A program made the translations under genes and the position numbers. Positions 9,465 to 18,305 of a DNA stretch of 50,125 nt are shown in pieces. The DNA is from GCA-2693325 sp036343635 (GTDB lineage Bacteria; Latescibacterota; UBA2968; UBA8231), in NCBI GenBank assembly GCA_036343635.1, contig JAYYVF010000002.1:1-50125 (forward strand), given 5' to 3'. Numbering within the stretch: position 1 is the stretch's first letter; each line of letters begins with the position of its first letter. The notes under the pieces are model-generated. The model made no database searches, was not told where the DNA came from, and worked only from the letters and a program-made list of their open reading frames with translations.

Positions 9465-10145
9465 ATGAATGTTGTCACTGTTGCACGCCAAATAGGCTGT
9501 CGCGGCGACTGGATTGCCGAGCAAGTAGCCAAACGATTGGGCTACGATCTAGTCGATCAGCGGCTAGTTGAAGAAATTGCAAAAATTACTGATACCTCCG
9601 TCGAAGAAGTCGAGCAATACGACGAAAAAGGCGAGAGGCCAATCAGGCATTTTCTTAAACGATTACTGCTACCGGATGTCGCCCCAGGCACTTTCCCCCT
9701 TTCTGCTTCCGCGTACGCGCCAGAGTTTGGGCTTGAGTTTTCCTATGCCCGGGAACACAACGTTGAAAATGCAACTTACTTGGACAGAGGCACCTACCAA
9801 TTACTAATTACAACTTTAATTCAGGATTTCGGTCAGACAGGTCGGACCGTAATTGTAGGACGAGCAAGTCAAATCATTTTAAGTGGGCGCCCAGACGTTC
9901 GCCATGTCAAAATAATTGCACCTTTCGAACAACGCGTCGAGTATATAGCAAGCAATAGATCCATTGAGTTAACAGCCGCGCGAAAAATTGTGGAACAACA
10001 TGACAACTGGCGTCAAGCGTACTTACGTAATGCACACGGAGCAGATTGGGAGGACCCACTTCTGTACGATTTAACTCTCAATATGGCTAATATCAGCACA
10101 GAAGAGTCCGTAGATATTATTACAAATCACGCCCGAAACGATTAA
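9465..10145 (+). CDS. Cytidylate kinase-like family protein
   Basis: I start this 226-residue protein at ATG 9465 because AGAGG at 9453-9457 sits seven bases upstream; a TTG at 9450 and an ATG at 9459 are in-frame alternatives. The N-terminus (VTVARQIGCRGDWIAEQVA) matches the cytidylate-kinase-like family, in which the classical GxGKGT P-loop is replaced by an R-x-[FYI]-G-S/C-x-G pattern, so true CMP kinase activity is unproven. Later VGRASQIIL and the Arg-rich REHNV and VEYIASNR segments suit a nucleotide-kinase lid. It is a single-gene unit between fucU and the sialidase. The physiological substrate is unknown for this family. Confidence 0.8.
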   Translation: MNVVTVARQIGCRGDWIAEQVAKRLGYDLVDQRLVEEIAKITDTSVEEVEQYDEKGERPIRHFLKRLLLPDVAPGTFPLSASAYAPEFGLEFSYAREHNVENATYLDRGTYQLLITTLIQDFGQTGRTVIVGRASQIILSGRPDVRHVKIIAPFEQRVEYIASNRSIELTAARKIVEQHDNWRQAYLRNAHGADWEDPLLYDLTLNMANISTEESVDIITNHARND

Positions 10146-10210
10146 TCTCTCAGGAATTGTTTGTCTTGCTAATTGAGTCTATAAATTCCTTTAACAGCTA
10201 AAAACCATTA

Positions 10211-11323
10211 CTACTTGTATAACCATTCGACGGTAGTTTTTGCAGCCTTCAGAGACATCCGATCTCTTCCCAACTTACCCGGATGGCTATCCTCTAACAT
10301 TTTAGACGTGAAATACGAAATAATCAACCTCTCACCCGAAAGGTGAGTACAAGAAACGTTGCTAAATTCAAATGTTGGGTCATCCTCAATATCCTTTTTG
10401 TTGATCCATGTAGCACCCTCATCTCGAGAAATCGCTAACGATAAGGGTGTTCGTTTACCACTGTGATCATATGTGTGATCATACGGTGCGTTATTCCAGA
10501 CTAACAAGATATCTTCTGTACTCGGAATATTAGTTAGACTGGGCATGGATTCACTCGAGCTCAATCCACTTGACTGCGGATGTGTCCAATTCAGACCTCT
10601 GTCAACCGAGCGAGAAAAAAAAGCACTGCCTAATTGATTGCGCAGAACCATCAACAAGTTTCCCGTGCGTGTTTCGGCGATATGGTTCTCCATTGTTCCA
10701 CGCAATGGAAGAGTCACCATATTTTCTGAAATTTTCCACGACTCACCATCATCATCGCTAATAAAACAGCCTGAACTTGATGTGCAGTCAGGATAAGATC
10801 CCCAGATAGGCAAATATTCACAGCTCTTTAATAGCCTGCCGTCTGACAAAAGGGTAAAAGTATCATTGGCGCAACCATAAGGTTGGTGATCCCATATTGC
10901 CTTTGCCTCGGTCCATGTCCGTCCTCCATCCAGAGACCGTTTAATAAAACCTGAGGATTCAAGCGGTTGATTCCAAACCAAGCGATGATATTTCAGATAA
11001 AAAAACAACAAAGTCTCATCTGACAATAAGACTAAACTCGGATTGTAAACACTTCGGTCCCCCGAAAGCGGCGACACCTCGATACGATAATCACTCCAAG
11101 TCAAACCACCATCGGTTGATCGCATTGAGGCGATACTGGCAGGTGCTTCATCGTTACCTCCCCATTTACTTTCGTGCATTTCTATCCAGACCACGAATAA
11201 TTCACCACCAACTAATTCAACAATAGAAGCCGAATCATTACGTGGATGCTCGGAAGTCGCTTCCGCGATAGAAAGGTAAGTCACGTCAGAATGTTTTCTA
11301 CTTCCATCCATAAACAAACCCAT
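10211..11323 (-). CDS. Sialidase-like exo-glycosidase with five Asp-boxes (BNR repeats)
   Basis: A 370-residue protein with five Asp-boxes of the S-x-D-x-G-x-x-W type at residues 69-76, 130-137, 189-196, 239-246 and 299-306, spaced as blades of a six-bladed sialidase propeller (Sialidase_2-like). Candidate arginine-triad members include the arginine before the NDS segment near 28 and later residues, but I cannot assign them firmly. No signal peptide is visible, which suggests a cytoplasmic enzyme or a non-sialidase relative. It lies 84 bases downstream of the sulfatase on the same strand, consistent with glycan breakdown. Substrate remains open. Confidence 0.85.
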   Translation of the reverse strand: MGLFMDGSRKHSDVTYLSIAEATSEHPRNDSASIVELVGGELFVVWIEMHESKWGGNDEAPASIASMRSTDGGLTWSDYRIEVSPLSGDRSVYNPSLVLLSDETLLFFYLKYHRLVWNQPLESSGFIKRSLDGGRTWTEAKAIWDHQPYGCANDTFTLLSDGRLLKSCEYLPIWGSYPDCTSSSGCFISDDDGESWKISENMVTLPLRGTMENHIAETRTGNLLMVLRNQLGSAFFSRSVDRGLNWTHPQSSGLSSSESMPSLTNIPSTEDILLVWNNAPYDHTYDHSGKRTPLSLAISRDEGATWINKKDIEDDPTFEFSNVSCTHLSGERLIISYFTSKMLEDSHPGKLGRDRMSLKAAKTTVEWLYK

Positions 11324-11407
11324 GTTTCAATCTGCTAAAGGGTAGGAACCCTCACAGGCAAATCCATAAATAACTTCAATCGCTTAAAATATAAACAAAA
11401 CCAGACA

Positions 11408-12904
11408 TTATAGATCTACAATTCGTTCAATCGGCTGTGAAACGGACCCGTGTAAGAAATAATCTTCCGAACGAGGCCATCGCATTGAACAAGGGTTCTG
11501 TTGTCCTCTTTTATAGCCTGCATTGTAGTATGTACTAGTAGCTAACCATTCTAACATCCGACCTTTCAACTCTGATCGCAAAACAGAATACTCTTCAATA
11601 TCCCAAAGATTTTCCAATTCATTCGCGTCTACTTCAAGATCATATAATTCACCAGCCTGTTGACCAATATAGTAAACCATTTTGTATCGACGACCTCGCA
11701 TCATTATCTGGTAGTTATCCTCTGCATATACCCACTCACGCGGCGGTAAATTTTCTTGACTATCATCTATGTAATGACACAGAGATCTACCTTCAAAATA
11801 ATTCGGTACTTCAATCCCCGCTCTCTTGAGCACAGTTGGCCCAATATCCATCAAAGAGACCAAATCATTTGTGTAATTTCCCATAGATGACAAATTACAA
11901 CTGTCTCGAATAATTAGCGGCACATGTACAACAGATTCGTACATTAGCCACTTATATGCCAAGCCATGATCCCCTAACATCTCACCATGATCCGAGCAAA
12001 AAATTAACATACTACTGTCCAGAAAACCGCGTGATTCTAGCGCATCAGTAATCTGACCTATCTTTTCATCAACCGTTGAGATTTTGGCATAATAGTGACG
12101 ACGCATATGGTCAATGTCACTCTCCTCTGGCGAAGACATATCAATAGCAGACTCGTGGTTCGTTGATGCATGCATTTTTCTATGAGCTTCATGCTGCGGT
12201 GGTTTTTTCTCCAATTCGCCTTCAATCATCACTCTTCCTGGTAATTCAACACCTTCATAGTGCGAAAGATGCCGTTTTGGTGGATCCCAAGGTTCATGGG
12301 GCCCAGTGAAACCAATTTGTAGAAAAAAAGGTGCGTCCCCCCTATAATCACGAATCCAAGACAATGCAGAATCACCAATAAAAACATCACTGTGAAACCG
12401 TTCATCCAAGTGCCATGCCACACCTTGATACTTTTTCAACCAATCTCGATCTGTCAAATGACGATCATTGGGTCTCTGAAGACCATTAAGACGTAAATAT
12501 CGGCCCCAATCGTCGTCAGATCCTCCTCGATCGTGTGACTTATTGGTAGGATTTTCAACTATAACTCTTTCGTGGAAGCCCCCACGGATATCGTTGGGCT
12601 CAAAGTGCATCTTCCCTATATTTGCACAATAATACCCCGAACTATTGAGATCCTCTATCCAATTGCGATGTTGACCCCATGCATCGAAACTATATGCTCC
12701 AGTATTATGCGCATACATTCCCGTAAATATCGCTGCACGGGAAGCCACGCAGGTCGCTCCGGGACAATATGCACTGCGAAACGAAAAGCCTTCTTTCGTC
12801 AATCGATCCATCGCCGGTGTGTGCATGTGATTGTAGCCCCAAGCACCCAAAGTATCTGCCCTCTGTTGATCAGTCATTATAAGTATTATGTTTGGACGAG
12901 ACAT
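11408..12904 (-). CDS. Sulfatase family (formylglycine-dependent arylsulfatase-like)
   Basis: A 498-residue protein with the sulfatase N-terminus PNIILIMTDQQRAD, whose aspartate binds calcium, and the modification motif C52-V-A-S-R56, where cysteine would be oxidised to formylglycine (the C-x-A-S-R variant is accepted). Downstream are GKMHFEP, and FCSDHGEMLGDHGL with the metal-binding DHG. Sulfatases remove sulfate esters from polysaccharides, lipids or small molecules. No signal peptide is seen, so it probably acts on imported or intracellular substrates. It precedes the sialidase on the same strand. The modifying enzyme is not encoded in this window. Confidence 0.93.
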   Translation of the reverse strand: MSRPNIILIMTDQQRADTLGAWGYNHMHTPAMDRLTKEGFSFRSAYCPGATCVASRAAIFTGMYAHNTGAYSFDAWGQHRNWIEDLNSSGYYCANIGKMHFEPNDIRGGFHERVIVENPTNKSHDRGGSDDDWGRYLRLNGLQRPNDRHLTDRDWLKKYQGVAWHLDERFHSDVFIGDSALSWIRDYRGDAPFFLQIGFTGPHEPWDPPKRHLSHYEGVELPGRVMIEGELEKKPPQHEAHRKMHASTNHESAIDMSSPEESDIDHMRRHYYAKISTVDEKIGQITDALESRGFLDSSMLIFCSDHGEMLGDHGLAYKWLMYESVVHVPLIIRDSCNLSSMGNYTNDLVSLMDIGPTVLKRAGIEVPNYFEGRSLCHYIDDSQENLPPREWVYAEDNYQIMMRGRRYKMVYYIGQQAGELYDLEVDANELENLWDIEEYSVLRSELKGRMLEWLATSTYYNAGYKRGQQNPCSMRWPRSEDYFLHGSVSQPIERIVDL

Positions 12905-13028
12905 AAAGATTCTCTCTTTCGTGGTCGTAGCATTTTACTTTTCAAGAAATTAAGAGTTTTTTTATAGTAAGCTACAGTTGCAATCACATGCAGCATTTTC
13001 TAACAATGATTATTCATATTCTAAGTTG

Positions 13029-13970
13029 CTAATCAATGAATAGAGAACGAGAAAATGCCTTTCCATCAAACGGTTGAAGATCATCAACACCCTCCCCAAC
13101 ACCGATCAATTTTACCGGTAAGTTCATCTCTTGCCGTAATGCCACAACAATACCACCTTTCGCAGTACCGTCTAGTTTTGTCAATACTATGCCTGTAAGG
13201 CTTGCTACATCATGAAACTCCCTAGCCTGAGACAACGCATTCTGACCATTTGTTGCATCGAGTACTAATAGTGTTTCGTGGGGAGCCTGAGGAGCTTGTT
13301 TCCCAATAGACCGCTGAATCTTTTTCAACTCCTCCATCAAGTTGGTTTTATTTTGCAAACGACCAGCAGTATCAACAAGTAACACGTCCATCCCTCTATT
13401 CACAGAAGCCCTAACTGCATCATATGCAACTGAGGCAGGATCTGCCCCTTGCTGAGCCCGAACAATATCAACACCCGCTCGATCAGCCCAAACATCGAGT
13501 TGGGCAACCGCTCCCGCACGGAATGTATCGCATGCTGCCACCAGGACTTTTTGACCCGCATCAGCATAACTCTTCGCCAGTTTACCCACGGTAGTTGTCT
13601 TTCCAGCACCGTTAACACCTACCACCAATACAACAAACGGTTTACCCGGAAACCCCGCCCGCCCCTGAGGCAACAAAGCTTCTTCTTCGACATCGACAAC
13701 TTCGACCACAAGTTGTTCCAAAATTTCCATTACATCATCAACGCTCTTGATTTCCTTATCATGATCCCGTATAGATGCCCTAAGATCTTCTACTAACTTC
13801 ATTGAAATGTCTAATCCCATATCGGCTTGTATAAGCGTAGCCTCTATCTCTTCTAACATACTTTCATCTAATCCTCCCCCAACAGAAACTACAGCTGCTA
13901 TTTTCTTACGTATAACTTCACGCGTTTTTCCAAGCCCTTCGCTGAACTTGCCAAATACTCCCCCCAGCAT
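13029..13970 (-). CDS. ftsY: Signal recognition particle receptor FtsY
   Basis: A 313-residue SRP GTPase with a short N-domain and no long acidic A-domain. GTPase motifs are all present: GVNGAGKTT at 118-126 (G1), DTFRAGA at 148-154 (G2), DTAGR at 200-204 (G3), TKLDG at 264-268 (G4), and the closing GVGEGVDDL. It docks SRP-ribosome complexes at the membrane for co-translational insertion. It is monocistronic here, divergent from the riboflavin operon, with a promoter at 14034-14061. Confidence 0.97.
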   Translation of the reverse strand: MLGGVFGKFSEGLGKTREVIRKKIAAVVSVGGGLDESMLEEIEATLIQADMGLDISMKLVEDLRASIRDHDKEIKSVDDVMEILEQLVVEVVDVEEEALLPQGRAGFPGKPFVVLVVGVNGAGKTTTVGKLAKSYADAGQKVLVAACDTFRAGAVAQLDVWADRAGVDIVRAQQGADPASVAYDAVRASVNRGMDVLLVDTAGRLQNKTNLMEELKKIQRSIGKQAPQAPHETLLVLDATNGQNALSQAREFHDVASLTGIVLTKLDGTAKGGIVVALRQEMNLPVKLIGVGEGVDDLQPFDGKAFSRSLFID

Positions 13971-14360
13971 ATTTTCATTCCTTGATTATTTTTGGATTAA
14001 TAAAACCTAGTACCAAACACCTCAGAAATGTCTATAGTATACTCGGACCTTTTGCTGTCAAGGCTATTGAGTGACAAATCGTTTATTGTCATGTATTTAC
14101 ACAACCCGTCTTCTCATTGCATTTGCCCGACTTTGGAACTAAATTCTGCTTGGTCTCAATGTTTATTCATTGATGCCGGAGACAATTAGACAGTTCGTGA
14201 CTAAAAAGCTAGACACGATTGTTTCCTTGTTCGAAAAAATGGGGTTCCTATGTTTTTATTCTTCAATCTAATTAAGGTATCTCTAAGAGTTCCACGAATT
14301 TCGTTTCCTCTTTACACCTGGTTTTTTTAAAAGCTGTATCACCAAAACCTGACACAGACT
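13971..14360. other. 390-base divergent intergenic region between ftsY and ribD
   Basis: It holds the minus-strand ftsY promoter (14034-14061) and a small dyad, TGACAA at 14072-14077 with TTGTCA at 14086-14091, that could be an operator. I looked for the conserved FMN-riboswitch core (AGGGGCAGGGT-like start and ACCGGCGGT-like segment) before ribD and did not find it. No small ORF, tRNA or SRP RNA is apparent. The plus-strand promoter of the rib operon must lie here, but no convincing -35/-10 pair stands out. Confidence 0.6.
14034..14061 (-). promoter_or_regulatory. Promoter of ftsY
   Basis: On the minus strand TTGACA (plus-strand 14056-14061) is followed after 16 bases by TACTAT (plus-strand 14034-14039). 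The -35 box is perfect and the -10 box has four of six consensus bases; overlapping TATACT is an alternative at shorter spacing. Transcription would start near 14027, some 57 bases before the ftsY start. Confidence 0.6.
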
Positions 14361-15455
14361 ATGAGAGATCCAACAAGTTTCATGCGGCGCGCCATTACTA
14401 TTGCCAAGAGGGCAAGAGGAAAAGCCAACCCAAACCCAACTGTGGGATCCGTCATTGTAAAAAATGGTCAAATTGTGGGCGAAGGCGTAACTAGTGCGAT
14501 CGGTGGTCCTCATGCTGAGACAAACGCATTAATGCAAGCAGGATCCAGTGCTAAAAACGCCGAATTGTACGTCACACTTGAACCCTGTTCTTTTCATGGT
14601 CGAACTCCACCCTGTTGCGAAGCAATCGTCCAAGCTGGAATAGCTAAAGTCTATTGTGCTCTTCGGGATCCCGACAAACGCGTAAGCGGGCAAGGTTTAA
14701 AATATTTGAGGCAGCAGGATATTAAGGTCGACGTTGGACTATTAAAAGAAGAAGCAAAAGACCTTCACGCCACATATCTTACCCATCGTAAAAATGGACG
14801 ACCTCATTTCGTATTAAAATTGGCCCAATCGTTGGACGGACAAATAGCAACTTATTCGGGCGATTCTAAGTGGATTACCGGAATTAAAGCACGCCGACAC
14901 GTCCATCGGTGGCGCTCTTTTGTCGATGCTGTAGTTATTGGCGCCAACACCCTAAATTTAGACAACCCAAAACTCACTGTCCGACACGTAGACGGACGAA
15001 ACCCAAGGCCCATTGTCGTAGATGGGCGCCTTAATTCAAATCCTGAGGCTTCCCTTTTTTCTCGTCCAGGTACTATTCTTGCCACAGGAAAAAACACCTC
15101 TATGTCAAAACGCCATGCTATTGCCCTGACTGGAACCGAAATCTGGACATTCTCCACAAATAACGGTGTCATTGACTTGAATGACTTTGCCCGGCGTGCT
15201 GGTGAAAACAACATCGTGAGTGCTATAGTCGAGGGAGGAGGACAGTTAGCTACGGCCTTTTTGAAGGCGCAGTTGATTGACAATATTCATATATATCAGG
15301 CTCCGCGAATACTGGGTAAAGGCGTCTCAGGTATCGGCGAACTCAACATCAAATTAATAGCTGAAAGTCTGAAGCTGAGAGAGGTAAATACTCGGCGATT
15401 GGGAGCGGACATCCTCTATTCTGCTAAAGTTGAATATCCGTGTTTACTGGGTTAG
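14361..15455 (+). CDS. ribD: Bifunctional riboflavin deaminase/reductase RibD
   Basis: A 364-residue two-domain enzyme. The N-terminal deaminase (about 1-145) has the zinc site H51-A-E53 and P75-C76-SFHGRTPP-C85. The C-terminal reductase (about 150-364) contains LKLAQSLDGQIA, GANTLNLDNPKLTVR and EGGGQLATAFL, typical of the NADPH-dependent half. It converts the pyrimidine product of GTP cyclohydrolase II to the ribitylamino-uracil phosphate. It opens the ribD-ribE-ribBA-ribH-nusB-secA run and overlaps ribE by 16 bases, indicating translational coupling. Confidence 0.96.
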   Translation: MRDPTSFMRRAITIAKRARGKANPNPTVGSVIVKNGQIVGEGVTSAIGGPHAETNALMQAGSSAKNAELYVTLEPCSFHGRTPPCCEAIVQAGIAKVYCALRDPDKRVSGQGLKYLRQQDIKVDVGLLKEEAKDLHATYLTHRKNGRPHFVLKLAQSLDGQIATYSGDSKWITGIKARRHVHRWRSFVDAVVIGANTLNLDNPKLTVRHVDGRNPRPIVVDGRLNSNPEASLFSRPGTILATGKNTSMSKRHAIALTGTEIWTFSTNNGVIDLNDFARRAGENNIVSAIVEGGGQLATAFLKAQLIDNIHIYQAPRILGKGVSGIGELNIKLIAESLKLREVNTRRLGADILYSAKVEYPCLLG

Positions 15456-16081
15456 TACAAGAAGTCGGCCGCGTACGCGGGATAGACAAACGAGGCACGT
15501 TCCAGGTCTTGAATGTCGAAGCCAAAACCGTACTCAACGATTTATCTATAGGCGATAGTATTGCGATAAACGGAGTATGCCAAACCATAGTAGACTTTGA
15601 CGATCATAGGTTCTCCGTTGAATGCGTTGCTGAAACTCTCTCTCGAACGAACCTATCTAAGGTCGAGGTGGGTCAACCTGTTAATTTAGAAACTGCTTTA
15701 CGCCTTTCTGATCGGTTAGGCGGCCACTTAGTCCAGGGCCACATTGATGATATTGGACATGTGAAAAAACTGACAGAAAGAAACAATGAATGGTTGCTCC
15801 ATGTTTCGGTTCCTAAATCTCTCCACCCTTACGTAGTTTTCAAAGGTTCAATTGCAATCGATGGCACTAGTTTAACAGTGTCCAATGTTGACTCTGAGGG
15901 GTTTACGGTTTCGGTCATCCCCCATACATTTAAAAACACGGTACTTTGCTATCGCAGAGTGGGAGATCCTGTCAATCTTGAGGTTGACGTAATAGCTCGT
16001 TACATAGAGCAGCAAGTAACCATAAAAAATCAATCTAATCGTGGATTAACCCTCAAAACTCTTCGTCAAATGGGATATTAA
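15440..16081 (+). CDS. ribE: Riboflavin synthase alpha chain
   Basis: A 213-residue protein starting at a GTG within the end of ribD; MFTGLVQEVG is the canonical N-terminus, which fixes the start. It consists of two homologous lumazine-binding barrels, about 1-97 and 98-195. The second carries GHLVQGHIDDIG and IDGTSLTV, matching GxLxxGHVD and the (A/D)G(I/T)SLT motifs. It dismutates two 6,7-dimethyl-8-ribityllumazine molecules to riboflavin and the ribityl-pyrimidine. ribBA follows after two bases. Confidence 0.96.
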   Translation: MFTGLVQEVGRVRGIDKRGTFQVLNVEAKTVLNDLSIGDSIAINGVCQTIVDFDDHRFSVECVAETLSRTNLSKVEVGQPVNLETALRLSDRLGGHLVQGHIDDIGHVKKLTERNNEWLLHVSVPKSLHPYVVFKGSIAIDGTSLTVSNVDSEGFTVSVIPHTFKNTVLCYRRVGDPVNLEVDVIARYIEQQVTIKNQSNRGLTLKTLRQMGY

Positions 16082-16083
16082 AC

Positions 16084-17334
16084 GTGCCCGATTTCAATAC
16101 TATCGAAGAAATAGTTTGCGATTTACAAAATGGGCGTATGGTAGTCCTAGTAGACGAACGATCTAAAAAGGTCGACGGAAACGAGACTGTGGGCGAGGGT
16201 GAACTAATAATGCTTGGGCGATTGACTACTGCTGAATCGGTGACTTTTATGATGCGTCATGCAGGTAGTCCACCCGCGGTGGCTATAGGTCCAGACCGTC
16301 TCAGCCAATTGGGTATTCATGACGGAAGGAGTGAACTTGGGCCGCGTGGCGCATCAATTATGGCTGCAGTCAATGCTCGGGAACTTGAAGGAACTGGCGT
16401 ATCCTCTCAAGATAGGGCACAAACCATTCGCAAATTGGCTGATTCTCAAAGTACTGCTGACGACTTTGTACAACCCGGGCATGTAATACCTCTTTTAGCC
16501 CAAAATGGCGGAGTGCTAAAACGAGCCGGTCACACTGAGGCCTCTGTAGACTTGGTTCAAATAGCCGATGATGAGCAAGTCGCCCTAATGGCAGCTATTC
16601 TCGATAACTCTGGCCAAGTAGCCGACACGCCCTATTTACTTGATTTTGCAAAGAAACACCAGTTCAAGGTTGCGACTATTCACGACCTAATCGCACATAG
16701 AAGACAAACCGAAAAATTAGTACAATGTGAAGCTGTCTCTCCCATGCCAACTCGTCATGGAGAATTCACGGCTTATGCCTATAGGAGTATCGTAGATGAT
16801 AACCCCTATATTGCTCTTGTTTACGGTGATATAACAGCGGGTAACGAAACCTTGGTTCGAATGCATTCAGGGTGTCTTACTGGTGATGCTCTTGGCTCCT
16901 TACTCTGTGATTGCGGAGAACAACTCGACCGCTCAATAGAATTAATCGTAGAAGAAGGGCGAGGCGTAATCGTTTACATTCAACACCACGAGGGACGAGG
17001 GATTGGAATCCTCCATAAACTCAAGGCTTACGAACTACAACAACGCAAAGGTTTGGATACAATTGAAGCAAATCACGCTCTCGGCCATCCAACCGACTCT
17101 CGTGACTACGGTATTGGTGCTCAAGTCTTGTACGATCTGGGGCTCCGTAGAGTGCGATTTCTGACCAACAACCCCAAGAAGCGTGTTGGATTAGAAGCCT
17201 ATGGAATAACAGTTGTAGAACAGGTCTCTATAGAGGCTACCCCAAATAAGCATAATGTGCGCTACCTTGAAACGAAGCGAGATAAAATGGGGCATATCAC
17301 ATTGTTGTCAGCCGAAGAAAACCAGAAAGGATAG
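16084..17334 (+). CDS. ribBA: RibBA: degenerate DHBP synthase domain fused to GTP cyclohydrolase II
   Basis: A 416-residue fusion starting at GTG. The C-terminal GTP cyclohydrolase II (about 215-416) looks intact: zinc ligands C264, C275 and C277, QHHEGRGIG near 300-308, and DYGIGAQVL followed by FLTNNPKK. The N-terminal DHBP-synthase half keeps the fold motifs GTGVSSQDR, PGHVIPL and H150 in AGHTEA. Its metal-binding acidic loop, normally DDEDRENEGDL, reads DGNETVGEGEL at 31-41 after a short insertion. The active-site cysteine region RHxSGxxC is RHAGSPPA, and the CE pair near the domain end is replaced by AA (170-171). DHBP synthase activity is therefore doubtful, while GTP cyclohydrolase II is probably active. 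The loss of function is inferred. Confidence 0.93.
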   Translation: MPDFNTIEEIVCDLQNGRMVVLVDERSKKVDGNETVGEGELIMLGRLTTAESVTFMMRHAGSPPAVAIGPDRLSQLGIHDGRSELGPRGASIMAAVNARELEGTGVSSQDRAQTIRKLADSQSTADDFVQPGHVIPLLAQNGGVLKRAGHTEASVDLVQIADDEQVALMAAILDNSGQVADTPYLLDFAKKHQFKVATIHDLIAHRRQTEKLVQCEAVSPMPTRHGEFTAYAYRSIVDDNPYIALVYGDITAGNETLVRMHSGCLTGDALGSLLCDCGEQLDRSIELIVEEGRGVIVYIQHHEGRGIGILHKLKAYELQQRKGLDTIEANHALGHPTDSRDYGIGAQVLYDLGLRRVRFLTNNPKKRVGLEAYGITVVEQVSIEATPNKHNVRYLETKRDKMGHITLLSAEENQKG

Positions 17335-17341
17335 AGCTAAT

Positions 17342-17812
17342 ATGAGCGATAAAATTCACGAGGGGAAACTTTCAGCGAAGGGGAAACGCTTCGCAATTGT
17401 TGTAAGTCGGTTTAATGATCTAATCACTACTCGTTTACGAGACGGTGCATTGGACTGTCTCGAGAGGCACGGGTCAGACCAAGACGCAATCGAAACCGCT
17501 TGGGTTCCTGGCGCCTTCGAATTGCCTGTTGTAGCACAGAAACTAGCGAAAACAGGACGTTTCGACGTAGTAATCTGTCTTGGGGCAATTATTCGAAGTG
17601 ATACACCACATTTCGATTTTGTAGCCGGAGAATCATCAAAAGGTATCGCTCGCGTTAGTTTAGATACGGGTATTCCCATAACCTTTGGAGTTGTTACGGC
17701 AGACTCTGTCGATCAAGCTATACAGCGTGCCGGTGTCAAAACCGGTAATCGAGGCTGGGATGCCGCAATGAATGCAATTGAGATGGCTAACCTAATGTCC
17801 TCCATTGAATGA
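17342..17812 (+). CDS. ribH: 6,7-dimethyl-8-ribityllumazine synthase
   Basis: A 156-residue protein. I start it at ATG 17342, with the AGAAAGGA ribosome-binding region about nine bases upstream; an in-frame extension into ribBA exists but is out of family. The signature IRSDTPHFDFVAGE contains the catalytic histidine, and FGVVTADSVDQAIQRAG and KTGNRGWDAA complete the phosphate/ribityl pocket. It condenses DHBP with the ribityl-pyrimidine. It usually forms pentamers or 60-mer shells. Its stop overlaps the nusB start region. Confidence 0.96.
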   Translation: MSDKIHEGKLSAKGKRFAIVVSRFNDLITTRLRDGALDCLERHGSDQDAIETAWVPGAFELPVVAQKLAKTGRFDVVICLGAIIRSDTPHFDFVAGESSKGIARVSLDTGIPITFGVVTADSVDQAIQRAGVKTGNRGWDAAMNAIEMANLMSSIE

Positions 17813-17813
17813 G

Positions 17814-18296
17814 ATGGGAGAAGAAGGAGACGACTTCTTTGGCGATGGTTCATCTGCCGATGACGCACCACCGGATAATCGCAGTGGTGCAAGACAGATA
17901 GCGCTCCAGGCACTTTATTCACAGATAAGTAATTCCAATAATACTCGTGATCAGGTGCAGATACTAAGTTTACAATATGATTCTTCTGAGACCGTAGAAA
18001 ATTTTGCTAATATGATCGTCGATCACGTGGACAACCATATTAATGACCTTGATGCATTAATCGAAGAAACGTCCATTCAATGGAGCCCAGAACGTATAGC
18101 CCGTATAGACCGAATCATACTCCGAATAGGTATCGTAGAGTTGTTATATTTAGAAAATGTACCAGCGCGGGTAGCCATTTATGAAGCCGTAGAGCTGGCA
18201 CGCGCCTACAGCACAGACAAATCTTATGCATTCATTAATGGCATTCTTGATACAATTGCCAAACGCAAAAAAATAGATTTAACGTCGAGGGATTAG
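17814..18296 (+). CDS. nusB: Transcription antitermination factor NusB
   Basis: A protein of about 160 residues from ATG 17814; an in-frame TTG at 17805 overlapping ribH is an alternative, and neither has a strong Shine-Dalgarno. An acidic, low-complexity N-terminus of about 22 residues precedes the NusB helical domain. Diagnostic segments are ARQIALQALYS, ARIDRIILRIGIVELLYLENVP, and AIYEAVELARAYSTDKSYAFINGILD. NusB binds NusE (S10) and boxA RNA to prevent premature termination of rRNA. Its position right after ribH is common in bacteria. Confidence 0.94.
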   Translation: MGEEGDDFFGDGSSADDAPPDNRSGARQIALQALYSQISNSNNTRDQVQILSLQYDSSETVENFANMIVDHVDNHINDLDALIEETSIQWSPERIARIDRIILRIGIVELLYLENVPARVAIYEAVELARAYSTDKSYAFINGILDTIAKRKKIDLTSRD

Positions 18297-18305
18297 GGAA
18301 ATAGA

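Noticed and set aside
10152..10190. AGGAATT/AATTCCT inverted repeat between convergent genes
   Set aside because: Seven-base arms with a 25-base loop and no T-tract; too weak to call a terminator.
14072..14091. TGACAA/TTGTCA dyad as a named operator
   Set aside because: Six-base arms are expected by chance in a region of this size; reported only as a candidate.
13971..14360. FMN riboswitch before ribD
   Set aside because: The conserved RFN core segments are absent by eye; a covariance search would be decisive.
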